DNA of 18,041 nt, taken from contig JASFUT010000029.1 in assembly GCA_050050175.1 (NCBI GenBank), positions 1 to 18,041 on the forward strand, given 5' to 3'. The notes below the pieces were generated by a model, which was not told the origin of the DNA, did no database searches, and was given only the letters and a program-made list of their open reading frames with translations. Within the stretch, counting starts at the first letter, position 1. Every line of letters starts with the position of its first letter. The DNA is from CAVQCX01 sp050050175 (GTDB taxonomy: Bacteria; Pseudomonadota; Gammaproteobacteria; Chromatiales; Chromatiaceae). A program made the translations under genes and the position numbers. Positions 6,711 to 13,534 of this stretch are shown piece by piece.

Positions 6711-7451
6711 AGCTTCCCCGCACAGCCGCTCCACCTCGCTGGCGAGCCGCCGGAAATGGCTGCCCCGCCAGTAGGCCTGGCCGCAGGACCCGCAGCGCCA
6801 GAAGCCGTCCTGCCTGCGCAGAACGCCGGCCGGAATCAGGGGGGCCACCTCGTCGCGCCCCGCCGGGCGCAGCAGCCCGTTGCACCGCATGCAGCGGGTA
6901 AAGGGCCGGATGGCCCGGCACAGGTCCAGGCGGCGGATCAGTTGCTCGAGCTGTGCGCCGAGCCCGGTCTGGCGGACATAGCAGCCGTGGGTCAGCTCCC
7001 GGCGCATGAGCAGGGCCCGGTCCCGCGTCAGAAGGATGCGCCCGTCGCGGACCGCCCGCGCCGTCAGCTCCGCGTCCGGGGATCGCGGGTCGAAGGCGGT
7101 GTCGAAGCCCATCAGCCGCAGCCAGCGGGCGAGCTTGCCCAGATGGGCGTCGGCGAGGAACCGCGGCTCGCGCAGGGGCCGGCTGCGCACGCGCAGCAGC
7201 GGCGTCACGTCGAGCGCCTCGAAGACCGGATAGACGCTGATCCGCTCCCCCGGGCGGACAGGGTGGTCGAGCCCGACGGACTCGCCGTTGGCCAGTATGA
7301 GCTCGACTTCGGTGTGCGGGACCCCCAGGGTCTCGATCAAGTGGCGAACGGGCACGGGGGGGTCGAAAGAGACTTGGATGTCACGCTTGCGCTGCCCCGC
7401 CGGCAGGAAGTCGTTCAGCTCCTCGTAGAAACGGAACAGCGCGATGCTCAT
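6690..7451 (-). CDS. Mut7-C RNAse domain protein, ubiquitin-like N-terminus
   Basis: This 253-residue protein has the architecture of bacterial Mut7-C proteins (DUF82). Residues 1-85 form a beta-grasp, ubiquitin-like region (ALFRFYEELNDFLP, LIETLGVPHTEVELILANG, GERISVYPVFEALDV). Residues 97-180 form a PIN-like nuclease domain with the conserved FLADAHLGKLARWLRLMG block (Asp101) and LLTRD (Asp144), acidic residues expected to bind metal. The C-terminus holds a zinc ribbon with CMRC (Cys187, Cys190) and CGSC (Cys220, Cys223). The family is predicted to cleave RNA; the substrate is unknown. The ATG at 7451 begins directly at the beta-grasp strand. The gene lies 49 nt after the 125-residue gene and is probably in an operon with xthA. 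The stop is embedded in a heptamer repeat. Confidence 0.9.
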   Translation of the reverse strand: MSIALFRFYEELNDFLPAGQRKRDIQVSFDPPVPVRHLIETLGVPHTEVELILANGESVGLDHPVRPGERISVYPVFEALDVTPLLRVRSRPLREPRFLADAHLGKLARWLRLMGFDTAFDPRSPDAELTARAVRDGRILLTRDRALLMRRELTHGCYVRQTGLGAQLEQLIRRLDLCRAIRPFTRCMRCNGLLRPAGRDEVAPLIPAGVLRRQDGFWRCGSCGQAYWRGSHFRRLASEVERLCGEASVVSRQ

Positions 7452-7500
7452 GGAGATGGGCAGGTCGGACCGCCGGCGGGCGCCGACGACCGGCAGTGGG

Positions 7501-7878
7501 TCAGAGGTCCCGTTCCCGCGCCTCCACCTCGAGCTCGGCCAGCAGGAACCTCAGCTCGTCGGCGAACCAGCTCTCGCCGATCTCGTCGCAGCCCAGGCGC
7601 CCCTTGTCGAGCCGGTGCCGCAGCGCCTCGATGATGGTCGCCTCGGGCTCCCACTGTCCGGCCATGCCCGCGCCCGTGTCGTGGCTCGCGTTCACCTCGA
7701 AGAGCCGCCCCTCACGGCACAGCAGCACGAAGGCCTCTCCGCCGAAGCTGTCGCGGCAGTAGGAGGCCAGCAGGACCTCGAAGTCCTGAAGATGGCGATC
7801 GGTGATGCCGAACGCCTCCTTCAGGGCGTCCAGGCCGCCATCCTTCCAGTCGTTCAGGAAGATGTCGCGCTCGTGCAC
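7501..7878 (-). CDS. Unrecognised 125-residue cytoplasmic protein
   Basis: I do not recognise this acidic 125-residue protein. It has no signal peptide or membrane span. It starts with a charged, helical segment (RDIFLNDWKDGGLDALKEAFG). A compact core follows: an aromatic/cysteine block LLASYCRDSFGGEAFVLLCREGRLFEVNASHD, and then PEATIIEALRHRLDKG. A helical end (ADELRFLLAELEVEARE) closes it. The central strand pattern AFVLLCREGRLFEVNA looks like a small alpha/beta fold. The start is a GTG at 7878, only 6 nt after the xthA stop, so it is surely co-transcribed with xthA. A 12-bp palindrome CTCGTGCACGAG (7870-7881) spans the start codon. Tight coupling to xthA and the nearby Mut7-C gene hints at a nucleic-acid-related role, but this is context only. 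Confidence 0.78.
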   Translation of the reverse strand: MHERDIFLNDWKDGGLDALKEAFGITDRHLQDFEVLLASYCRDSFGGEAFVLLCREGRLFEVNASHDTGAGMAGQWEPEATIIEALRHRLDKGRLGCDEIGESWFADELRFLLAELEVEARERDL

Positions 7879-7884
7879 GAGCCT

Positions 7885-8700
7885 CTACACCTCGAATTCG
7901 GCCCACACGGGGCAATGGTCGGAGGGCCTCTCCATCCCGCGTATGGCGTAGTCGACGCCCGCCGCCACGCACCGCCGGCTCAGGGGCGCGGTGGCGAGAA
8001 CGAAGTCGATGCGCAGACCCCGCTTGGGGTCCCGCTCGAAGCCCCGGCTGCGGTAGTCGAACCAGCTGAAGACATCGTCCGCCTCCGCATGGCAGGCGCG
8101 GAAGCTGTCGTGCAGCCCCCAGTCCGAGAGCGCCTGCAGCCACTCGCGCTCCTCGGGCAGAAAGCTGCACTTGCCGGTGCGCAGCCAGCGCTTCGCGTTG
8201 TCGGCTCCTATGCCCACGTCCGCGTCCTGCGGAGCCACGTTCATATCGCCCAGCACCACCAGATTCTCATCCGGGCTGAACGACTCGCGAAGGTAGCGCA
8301 GCATCCCGGCGTAGAAGGCGCGCTTGCCCGGGAACTTGACCGGGTGGTCCCGGCTCTCCCCCTGGGGAAAGTAGCCGTTGATGACGGTGACCCGCTCGCC
8401 CGAAGGCAGATCGTACACGCCGGTGATGAGCCGGCGCTGGGCGTCCTCTCCCTCGAAAGGATAGCCCCGATGCACGACGACCGGCTCCCGCTTGGACAGG
8501 AGGGCCACGCCGTAGTGAGTCTTCTGGCCGAAGAAATGGGCCCTGTAGCCCAGATCCGCGACCGCCTCCCGGGGGAAGTCCCCGTCCACGACCTTGGTCT
8601 CCTGCAGGCCCAGCACGTCGGGATCGTGGGCATCGCGCACGGCCTGGAGCTGGTGGAGCCGGGAGCGGATCCCGTTGACGTTGAAGCTGACGACTCTCAT
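7885..8700 (-). CDS. xthA: Exodeoxyribonuclease III (AP endonuclease)
   Basis: This 271-residue enzyme is an exonuclease III of the E. coli XthA type. It cuts 5' to abasic sites and removes 3'-blocking groups and nucleotides during base-excision repair in the cytoplasm. The family active-site residues are in place: Asn7 (SFNVNGIR), Glu34 (LQETK), Tyr110 (NGYFPQGE), Asp152 and Asn154 (GDMNVAP), the FSWFDYRS block, RIDFVLAT, and the final SDHCPV with the catalytic histidine. The length equals the E. coli enzyme. The ATG at 8700 begins at the first conserved strand; an upstream ATG at 8769 would add 23 non-homologous residues. It heads a leftward operon with the 125-residue gene 6 nt away. The upstream region is 334 bp and shows no clear promoter. 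Confidence 0.95.
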   Translation of the reverse strand: MRVVSFNVNGIRSRLHQLQAVRDAHDPDVLGLQETKVVDGDFPREAVADLGYRAHFFGQKTHYGVALLSKREPVVVHRGYPFEGEDAQRRLITGVYDLPSGERVTVINGYFPQGESRDHPVKFPGKRAFYAGMLRYLRESFSPDENLVVLGDMNVAPQDADVGIGADNAKRWLRTGKCSFLPEEREWLQALSDWGLHDSFRACHAEADDVFSWFDYRSRGFERDPKRGLRIDFVLATAPLSRRCVAAGVDYAIRGMERPSDHCPVWAEFEV

Positions 8701-9034
8701 GGGACCTTCGGATGGGCCGGGCGCGAATTGCTGCGCCGCCAAGCCTAACACGCCGCTGCGTCCGCCCAACAGGCCTGGCCTGCCGTCCGGTCACGAGCCA
8801 TTGACCGGGAGCGCCTGGCGGGATGCTGAACAAAGGAGTTGCGTATCCTTTGTCACCTCCCTGTACCGCACTCAGGCTGGCGAAGATCCGCCGTTTTCCT
8901 ACAGCATGCTGCGGGCGCGGAACGGGAGGTGGGCCTTGCGCGAAGAGGGCCCGCGCGGCTGCAGGCCTTCGGCAGGCGAGCCCTGCGTGAGCGCGCGACC
9001 CGCCGGCCGCGGGCGTCCGGCTGAGGCCGGGCAC
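8701..9034. other. Non-coding stretch between phoU and xthA
   Basis: No gene is supported in these 334 bp between two leftward genes. A 5-bp GC stem (CCGGC-TGAG-GCCGG, 9017-9030) lies just after the phoU stop and may end the pst transcript, although no T-tract follows. A 7-bp inverted repeat at 8831-8852 is listed separately. The xthA promoter must lie here, but I could not identify it with confidence. Confidence 0.5.
8831..8852. promoter_or_regulatory. Inverted repeat CAAAGGA-N8-TCCTTTG
   Basis: Perfect 7-bp arms (8831-8837 and 8846-8852) flank 8 nt, a layout typical of an operator bound by a dimeric regulator. It lies in less GC-rich DNA about 130 bp upstream of the xthA start. No regulator can be named, and a chance repeat is possible. 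Confidence 0.3.
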
Positions 9035-9769
9035 TCAGTCCCCGAGGAAGCCCTCAGAGAGGTGCTCGGCCTTGACGTGGCGCACGTCCCGGCCCTTGAC
9101 GTAGTAGATCACGGACTCGCCGATGTTCTGGGCGTGGTCGCCGACGCGCTCCAGTGCCTTGATGATGAGCACGATGTTGATCACGTGCCCCACGTTGCGC
9201 GGGTCTTCGACCAGGTAGGTGGACAGCCGCCTCAGCCCCGCCTGGAGCTCGTCGTCCAGCCGGGGCGCGGTCTGAACCACTTCCACCGCGGCCTCCCAGG
9301 CGTTCTCGGCCAAAGCCTCCAGGGCCTTGTCCAGCATTCCCGTGGCCAGCTCGGACATGGTGCGGGCGTCGCGGACCAGGACGGCCGGCAGGCGCCCGGT
9401 ATCTTTCTCCAGGTTGGCGATGGTCGCGTCCGCGATCTTCTTGGCCTCGTCGCCGATGCGCTCGATATCGGTGACGGTCTTGGACAGGGCGACCACCAGG
9501 CGCAGATCCCGGGCGAGGGGCTGGCGCATCGCCAGCAGGCTGATGGCGGCCTCGTCGGCGATCAGGTCGGCGTTGTTCACCTGGCGCTCCCGCCTGAGCA
9601 CCTCGCGGGCCATCTGCGCGTCCTCCCGGCACAGGGCCTCGACTGAGGAGCGCACCTGCTCCAGGGCGAGCTCCCCCATCTCCAGCGTCAGGCCTCGCAG
9701 CTTGGCCAGCTCCTGGTCGTAGCGCTTGACGATGTGGCGGCTTTCGCGGGGGTAGTCGGGCGCGGACAT
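9035..9769 (-). CDS. phoU: Phosphate signalling protein PhoU
   Basis: This 244-residue protein is PhoU, the cytoplasmic regulator that links the PstSCAB transporter to the PhoR kinase and keeps the Pho response low when phosphate is ample. It consists of two similar three-helix halves. The conserved metal-binding signatures appear twice: IERIGDEAKKIAD in the first half and LERVGDHAQNIGE in the second. Between them lies the usual block of helices (SELATGMLDKALEALAE). The length is close to the usual 230-245 residues. The ATG at 9769 has only a weak Shine-Dalgarno site and lies 21 nt after the pstB stop, consistent with translation from the pst operon message. It is the last gene of the operon. 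Confidence 0.96.
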   Translation of the reverse strand: MSAPDYPRESRHIVKRYDQELAKLRGLTLEMGELALEQVRSSVEALCREDAQMAREVLRRERQVNNADLIADEAAISLLAMRQPLARDLRLVVALSKTVTDIERIGDEAKKIADATIANLEKDTGRLPAVLVRDARTMSELATGMLDKALEALAENAWEAAVEVVQTAPRLDDELQAGLRRLSTYLVEDPRNVGHVINIVLIIKALERVGDHAQNIGESVIYYVKGRDVRHVKAEHLSEGFLGD

Positions 9770-9790
9770 CTGGGTGCGCGGTCCCGCCGG

Positions 9791-10690
9791 TCAGCCGAAG
9801 CGCCCGGTAATGTAGTCCTCGGTAAGCTTGTGCCGGGGATTGGTGAAGATCTGGGTGGTGTCCCCCACCTCGACGAGGTTGCCCAGATGGAAGTAGGCGG
9901 TACGCTGGGACACGCGGGCCGCCTGCTGCATGGAGTGGGTGACGATGGCCACCGTGTAGCTCCTGCGCAGCTCGTCGATCAGCTCCTCGACCTTGGCGGT
10001 GGCGATGGGGTCCAGCGCCGAGCAGGGCTCGTCCATCAGGATGACTTCCGGCTCCACGGCGATGGTGCGGGCGATGCACAGCCGCTGCTGCTGTCCCCCG
10101 GACAGCCCCGTGCCCGGGTGGTCGAGCTGGTCCTTGACCTCGTCCCACAGCCCCGCCTTGCGCAGGCTCCCCTCGACCATCTCGTCCAGCTCCTGCCTGC
10201 CCGTGGCCAGGCCGTGGATGCGGGGGCCGTAGGCGACGTTCTCGTAGATCGACTTGGGAAAGGGGTTGGGCTTCTGGAACACCATGCCGACGCGCACGCG
10301 CAGCGGCACCACGTCCATGCGCTTGTCGTAGATGTCCTCGCCGTCGAGCTTGATCGATCCGGTCACCCGGGCGGTATCCACCGTGTCGTTCATGCGGTTC
10401 AGGCAGCGCAGGAAGGTGGACTTGCCGCACCCCGAGGGGCCGATCATGGAGATCACCTCGTTCTTGCCGATGTCGAGGCTGACGTTCTTGATGGCGTGCT
10501 TCTCGCCGTAGTACACGTCGACGCCGCGGCACTCCATCACCGCGTCGGCCATGGTGTAGTCGCCGACGGTCCGGTCGAAGTCGCGCGCCTCGGCCTCGTG
10601 GTCGACGGCCGGGCGGGAGCGGGACTTGGTCTCGGTCTCGTCCATAGCGGCGGATGCAACGGCGGAGTCGTGAAACATTGCGTTGGCCAT
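9791..10690 (-). CDS. pstB: Phosphate ABC transporter ATPase PstB
   Basis: This 299-residue protein is the ATPase of the high-affinity phosphate importer. Walker A is GPSGCGKS (84-91), the ABC signature LSGGQQQR (196-203), Walker B VILMDEP (216-222), and His252 is the switch histidine. The PstB hallmark FQKPNPFPKSIYENVAYG is also present (about 138-155). The N-terminal stretch of about 50 residues before the core (MECRGVDVYYGEKHAI) is longer than usual, acidic, and probably disordered. The ATG at 10690 is used because it lies 29 nt after the pstA stop. In-frame ATGs at 10678, 10645 and 10552 could be the true start. PstB dimerises under PstC/PstA at the inner membrane. Confidence 0.96.
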   Translation of the reverse strand: MANAMFHDSAVASAAMDETETKSRSRPAVDHEAEARDFDRTVGDYTMADAVMECRGVDVYYGEKHAIKNVSLDIGKNEVISMIGPSGCGKSTFLRCLNRMNDTVDTARVTGSIKLDGEDIYDKRMDVVPLRVRVGMVFQKPNPFPKSIYENVAYGPRIHGLATGRQELDEMVEGSLRKAGLWDEVKDQLDHPGTGLSGGQQQRLCIARTIAVEPEVILMDEPCSALDPIATAKVEELIDELRRSYTVAIVTHSMQQAARVSQRTAYFHLGNLVEVGDTTQIFTNPRHKLTEDYITGRFG

Positions 10691-10719
10691 AGCTTAACCC
10701 CAGTCTCTACGGTTTTTCT

Positions 10720-12039
10720 CTACCAGCGCCGCTCGAACTTCTTGCGCAGCAGCACCGCCGTGGCGTTCATCAGGACGAGGAATCCGAGCAGCACCATGAT
10801 GGCCGCCGACGTCCGCTCGACGAAGGCCCGCTCGGGACTGTCGGCCCACAGGAAGATCTGCACCGGCAGCACGGTGGACGGGTCCATGGGCCCGCTCGGG
10901 ATGTCCACGATGAAGGCCACCATCCCGATCATGAGCAGCGGCGCGGACTCGCCCAGCGCCTGGGCCATCCCGATGATGGTGCCGGTGAGCATCCCGGGCA
11001 TGGCCAGGGGCAGCACGTGGTGCAGCACCGTCTGCAGGGGCGAGGCGCCCACGCCGAGCGCCGCCTCCCGGATGGACGGCGGCACGGACTTGAGGGATGC
11101 CCGGCTGGCGATGATGATCGTGGGCAGGGTCATCAGGGTCAGCACCAGCCCGCCCACCAGGGGGGCGGAGCGCGGCAGCCCGAAGAAGTTGATGAACACC
11201 GCCAGGCCGAGCAGGCCGAACACGATGGACGGCACCGCCGCCAGGTTGTTGATGTTGACCTCGATCAGGTCCGTCCAGCGGTTCCTGGGCGCGAACTCCT
11301 CGAGGTACACCGCCGCGGCCACCCCGATGGGGAAGGCGAGGGCCAGGGTGACCAGCAGCGTGTAAAAGGAGCCCGCGATCGCCCCGCCGATGCCCGCCAG
11401 CTCCGGGTCCCGGGAGTCCCCGTTGGTGAAGAACGCCCAGTTGAAGCGCTTCTCGATGCCGCCCTCCTGCTCCAGCTGATCCACCCAGGCGATGGTCTTG
11501 TCCTTGACCCGGCGATCCGACTCGGGCAGGTCGCGGTCCACGTGGCCCTTGACCAGCATGTCGACCTCGTCGTCCGCCGGTACCCAGAGGGTCCGGGTGG
11601 TGCCGATCAGCGAGGGATCGGCCATGACCATATCCTGGAGCTGATAGTTGGCCCCGTTGCTCACGATCCCGTAGAGCGCACGCTTTTCGCTTCGCCCGGT
11701 CACCTCGGGAAAACGCTCGCGCAGGGCGCGCTTCACCAGGGCGCCGTAGTTCGCCCTGCGCAGGGCCTCGGTATCCATTTCCCCGCCCGGGGCCAGCACG
11801 TCCTCGGAAAACTCGATCTCCAGCTGGACGAATGTCTGCTCGAAGGCGGTGTAGCCCTTGGAGACGATGCTGATGAACAGGAAGGAGACGAACACAAGGC
11901 CCGCGAGCACGGCCGACAGCCCGTACATGCGAAAGCGCCTCTCTGCCCGGTAGCGGCGCTTGAGCGTGTGCTGGACCCGGTCGATGGTGCGGGAACGGTC
12001 GCCACCCGCCGGCGGCAGGGATTGCTGTTCGCTATTCAT
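10720..12039 (-). CDS. pstA: Phosphate ABC permease PstA, long form
   Basis: This 439-residue inner-membrane permease has an N-terminal extension far beyond the roughly 290 residues of E. coli PstA. After a basic cytoplasmic N-terminus there is one span (about 39-60). A charged periplasmic region of roughly 150 residues follows, with FEQTFVQLEIEFSEDVLAP near its start, matching the DUF3333 type found in some proteobacterial PstA proteins. The standard permease core runs from about residue 215 (AIAGSFYTLLVTLALAFPIG), with five or so spans and the EAA loop REAALGVGASPLQTVLHHVLPLAMPG that docks PstB. The start ATG at 12039 overlaps the pstC end by 8 nt (ATGAATAG), a translational-coupling arrangement. 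An in-frame start at 12081 would overlap more and add 14 residues. Confidence 0.93.
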   Translation of the reverse strand: MNSEQQSLPPAGGDRSRTIDRVQHTLKRRYRAERRFRMYGLSAVLAGLVFVSFLFISIVSKGYTAFEQTFVQLEIEFSEDVLAPGGEMDTEALRRANYGALVKRALRERFPEVTGRSEKRALYGIVSNGANYQLQDMVMADPSLIGTTRTLWVPADDEVDMLVKGHVDRDLPESDRRVKDKTIAWVDQLEQEGGIEKRFNWAFFTNGDSRDPELAGIGGAIAGSFYTLLVTLALAFPIGVAAAVYLEEFAPRNRWTDLIEVNINNLAAVPSIVFGLLGLAVFINFFGLPRSAPLVGGLVLTLMTLPTIIIASRASLKSVPPSIREAALGVGASPLQTVLHHVLPLAMPGMLTGTIIGMAQALGESAPLLMIGMVAFIVDIPSGPMDPSTVLPVQIFLWADSPERAFVERTSAAIMVLLGFLVLMNATAVLLRKKFERRW

Positions 12040-13420
12040 ATTGCTCACGGTACTTGCGCACGATGTGCAGGGCGATGACATTCAGCAACAGGGTCACCAG
12101 GAAGAGCACGAGACCCAGGGCGAAGGCCGCCAGGGTCTTGGCGCTGTCGAACTCCTGGTCCCCCACCAGCAGGGTGACGATCTGTACCGTCACCGTGGTG
12201 ACCGCCTCCAGGGGGTTGGCCGTCAGGTTGGCGGCCAGGCCGGCGGCCATGACCACGATCATGGTCTCGCCGATGGCCCGGGAGACGGCCAGCAGGACGC
12301 CGCCCACGATACCGGGCAGGGCCGCCGGGATGATCACCCGCCGGACCGTCTCGGACTTGGTCGCGCCCAGGGCGTAGGAGCCGTCTCGCATGGCCTGGGG
12401 AACGGCGTTGATCACGTCGTCCGAGAGGGAGGAGACGAAGGGGATGATCATCACCCCCATGACGGTGCCCGCCGCCAGAGCGCTCTCGGAGGAGACCGCC
12501 AGGCCGACGGCCGCGCCCGTGTCGCGGAAGAAGGGCGCCACCACAAGGGCGGCGAAGAAGCCGTAGACCACCGTGGGAATGCCGGCCAGGATCTCGAGCA
12601 CGGGCTTGGCCGTCGCCCTGAACCGGGAGCCGGCGTACTCGGCCAGGAAGATGGCGGACATCAGCCCGATGGGCACCGCCACCACCATGGCGATCAGCGA
12701 GATCAGCATGGTCCCCGCGAACAGCGGCACCGCGCCGAAGGCGCCGGAGGAGCCCACCTGGTCGGCGCGGATGGCGGTCTGGGGGCTCCAATCCAGGCCG
12801 AACAGGAACTCGCTCACGGGCACCTTCTCGAAGAACCGGATGGCCTCGAACAGCACCGAGAGCACGATGCCGATAGTGGTGAATATGGCGATGGTCGAGC
12901 ACACCACCAGCAGGGTGTTGAGCGTGGTCTCCACCGAGTTGCGCGCCCGAAGCTGGGGCGAGATCCACCTCCGGGCCATGCCGACGCCGAGGGTCGCCAG
13001 CGAGAGCACCACGACGGTGAGCGCCATGCGGCTGATCTGCTGGAGATGCTGGTAGTGCTCGGCCGCGGCCTGCATCTCCGGGCTGGCCACCCGGGAGACG
13101 ATGTTGCCAGTCGCCAGGTTCTTGATGTCGTTGACGACGAGGTTGAGCTCGCCCTCCGGGAGCGCGCGGGTCTCCGGCGGGAGGTCGGCGATCACCAGCT
13201 CGGTGATCACCGAGGACTGCAGGGCGATCCAGACGGCCAGGACCAGCAGCGCGGGGAGGCCCGCCCAGAGCGCGGTGAAATAGCCGTAGTAGCTCGGAAG
13301 GGAGTGGAGGTTGGGCACCCCCTTCTGCCCGCCGGCCACCGCGAAGGCGCGGCGGCGGCCCACCTGATAGGCGGCGGCCATGATCCCCAGGAGCACCAGG
13401 ATTAGCAAGGACTGCGGCAT
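12032..13420 (-). CDS. pstC: Phosphate ABC permease PstC, long form
   Basis: This 462-residue inner-membrane permease pairs with PstA to form the phosphate channel. E. coli PstC has about 319 residues; here the N-terminal part contains extra spans (about 3-18 and 48-70). A periplasmic segment (about 75-130) and another span near 135-148 follow before the core, as in the DUF3708/PstC_N type. The permease core includes GLMSAIFLAEYAG, LEILAGIPTVVYGFFA, the EAA-like loop of residues YALGATKSETVRRVIIPAALPG, and AVSRAIGETMIVVMAAG. The ATG at 13420 has no strong Shine-Dalgarno site. The gene lies 114 nt after pstS, with two hairpins in the gap. It probably shares the pstS message at a lower level. 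Confidence 0.93.
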   Translation of the reverse strand: MPQSLLILVLLGIMAAAYQVGRRRAFAVAGGQKGVPNLHSLPSYYGYFTALWAGLPALLVLAVWIALQSSVITELVIADLPPETRALPEGELNLVVNDIKNLATGNIVSRVASPEMQAAAEHYQHLQQISRMALTVVVLSLATLGVGMARRWISPQLRARNSVETTLNTLLVVCSTIAIFTTIGIVLSVLFEAIRFFEKVPVSEFLFGLDWSPQTAIRADQVGSSGAFGAVPLFAGTMLISLIAMVVAVPIGLMSAIFLAEYAGSRFRATAKPVLEILAGIPTVVYGFFAALVVAPFFRDTGAAVGLAVSSESALAAGTVMGVMIIPFVSSLSDDVINAVPQAMRDGSYALGATKSETVRRVIIPAALPGIVGGVLLAVSRAIGETMIVVMAAGLAANLTANPLEAVTTVTVQIVTLLVGDQEFDSAKTLAAFALGLVLFLVTLLLNVIALHIVRKYREQYE

Positions 13421-13460
13421 GATCGGATACCGTCGGGCGAACTCCGTTGTTCCGAGGCAA

Positions 13461-13495
13461 AACGATGGCGGTCAGGTGACCCGACCGCCATCGTT
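13461..13495 (-). terminator. Intra-operon terminator/attenuator after pstS
   Basis: Perfect 13-bp arms AACGATGGCGGTC (13461-13473) and its complement (13483-13495) enclose a 9-nt loop. Read leftward, the stem ends in a short T run (CGTTTTGCC), as in a weak intrinsic terminator. Placed between pstS and pstC, it would let only part of transcription continue and would stabilise the 3' end of a pstS-only message. Confidence 0.75.
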
Positions 13496-13504
13496 GGCAG
13501 GAAC

Positions 13505-13523
13505 CGCCCCCCGTGGGGGGGCG
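13505..13523. repeat. C6/G7 hairpin after pstS stop
   Basis: The sequence CGCCCCCC-GT-GGGGGGGCG can fold into a very GC-rich hairpin 12 nt beyond the pstS stop, just before the longer terminator-like stem. It has no T-tract and may mainly protect the pstS mRNA 3' end. Confidence 0.45.
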
Positions 13524-13534
13524 ATCCGGCGGTC

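Noticed and set aside
9017..9030. Strong intrinsic terminator after phoU
   Set aside because: Only a 5-bp stem without a T-tract is present, so it is mentioned in the intergenic note and not called a terminator.
9054..10532. 492-residue minus-strand open frame across phoU and pstB
   Set aside because: It is an alternative frame of phoU and pstB, rich in arginine, proline and glycine; the other frame carries all Walker and PhoU motifs.
9734..13405. Long plus-strand open frames opposite pstB, pstA and pstC
   Set aside because: They mirror membrane-protein and ATPase genes and have histidine/aspartate/glycine-rich low-complexity sequence typical of antisense frames.
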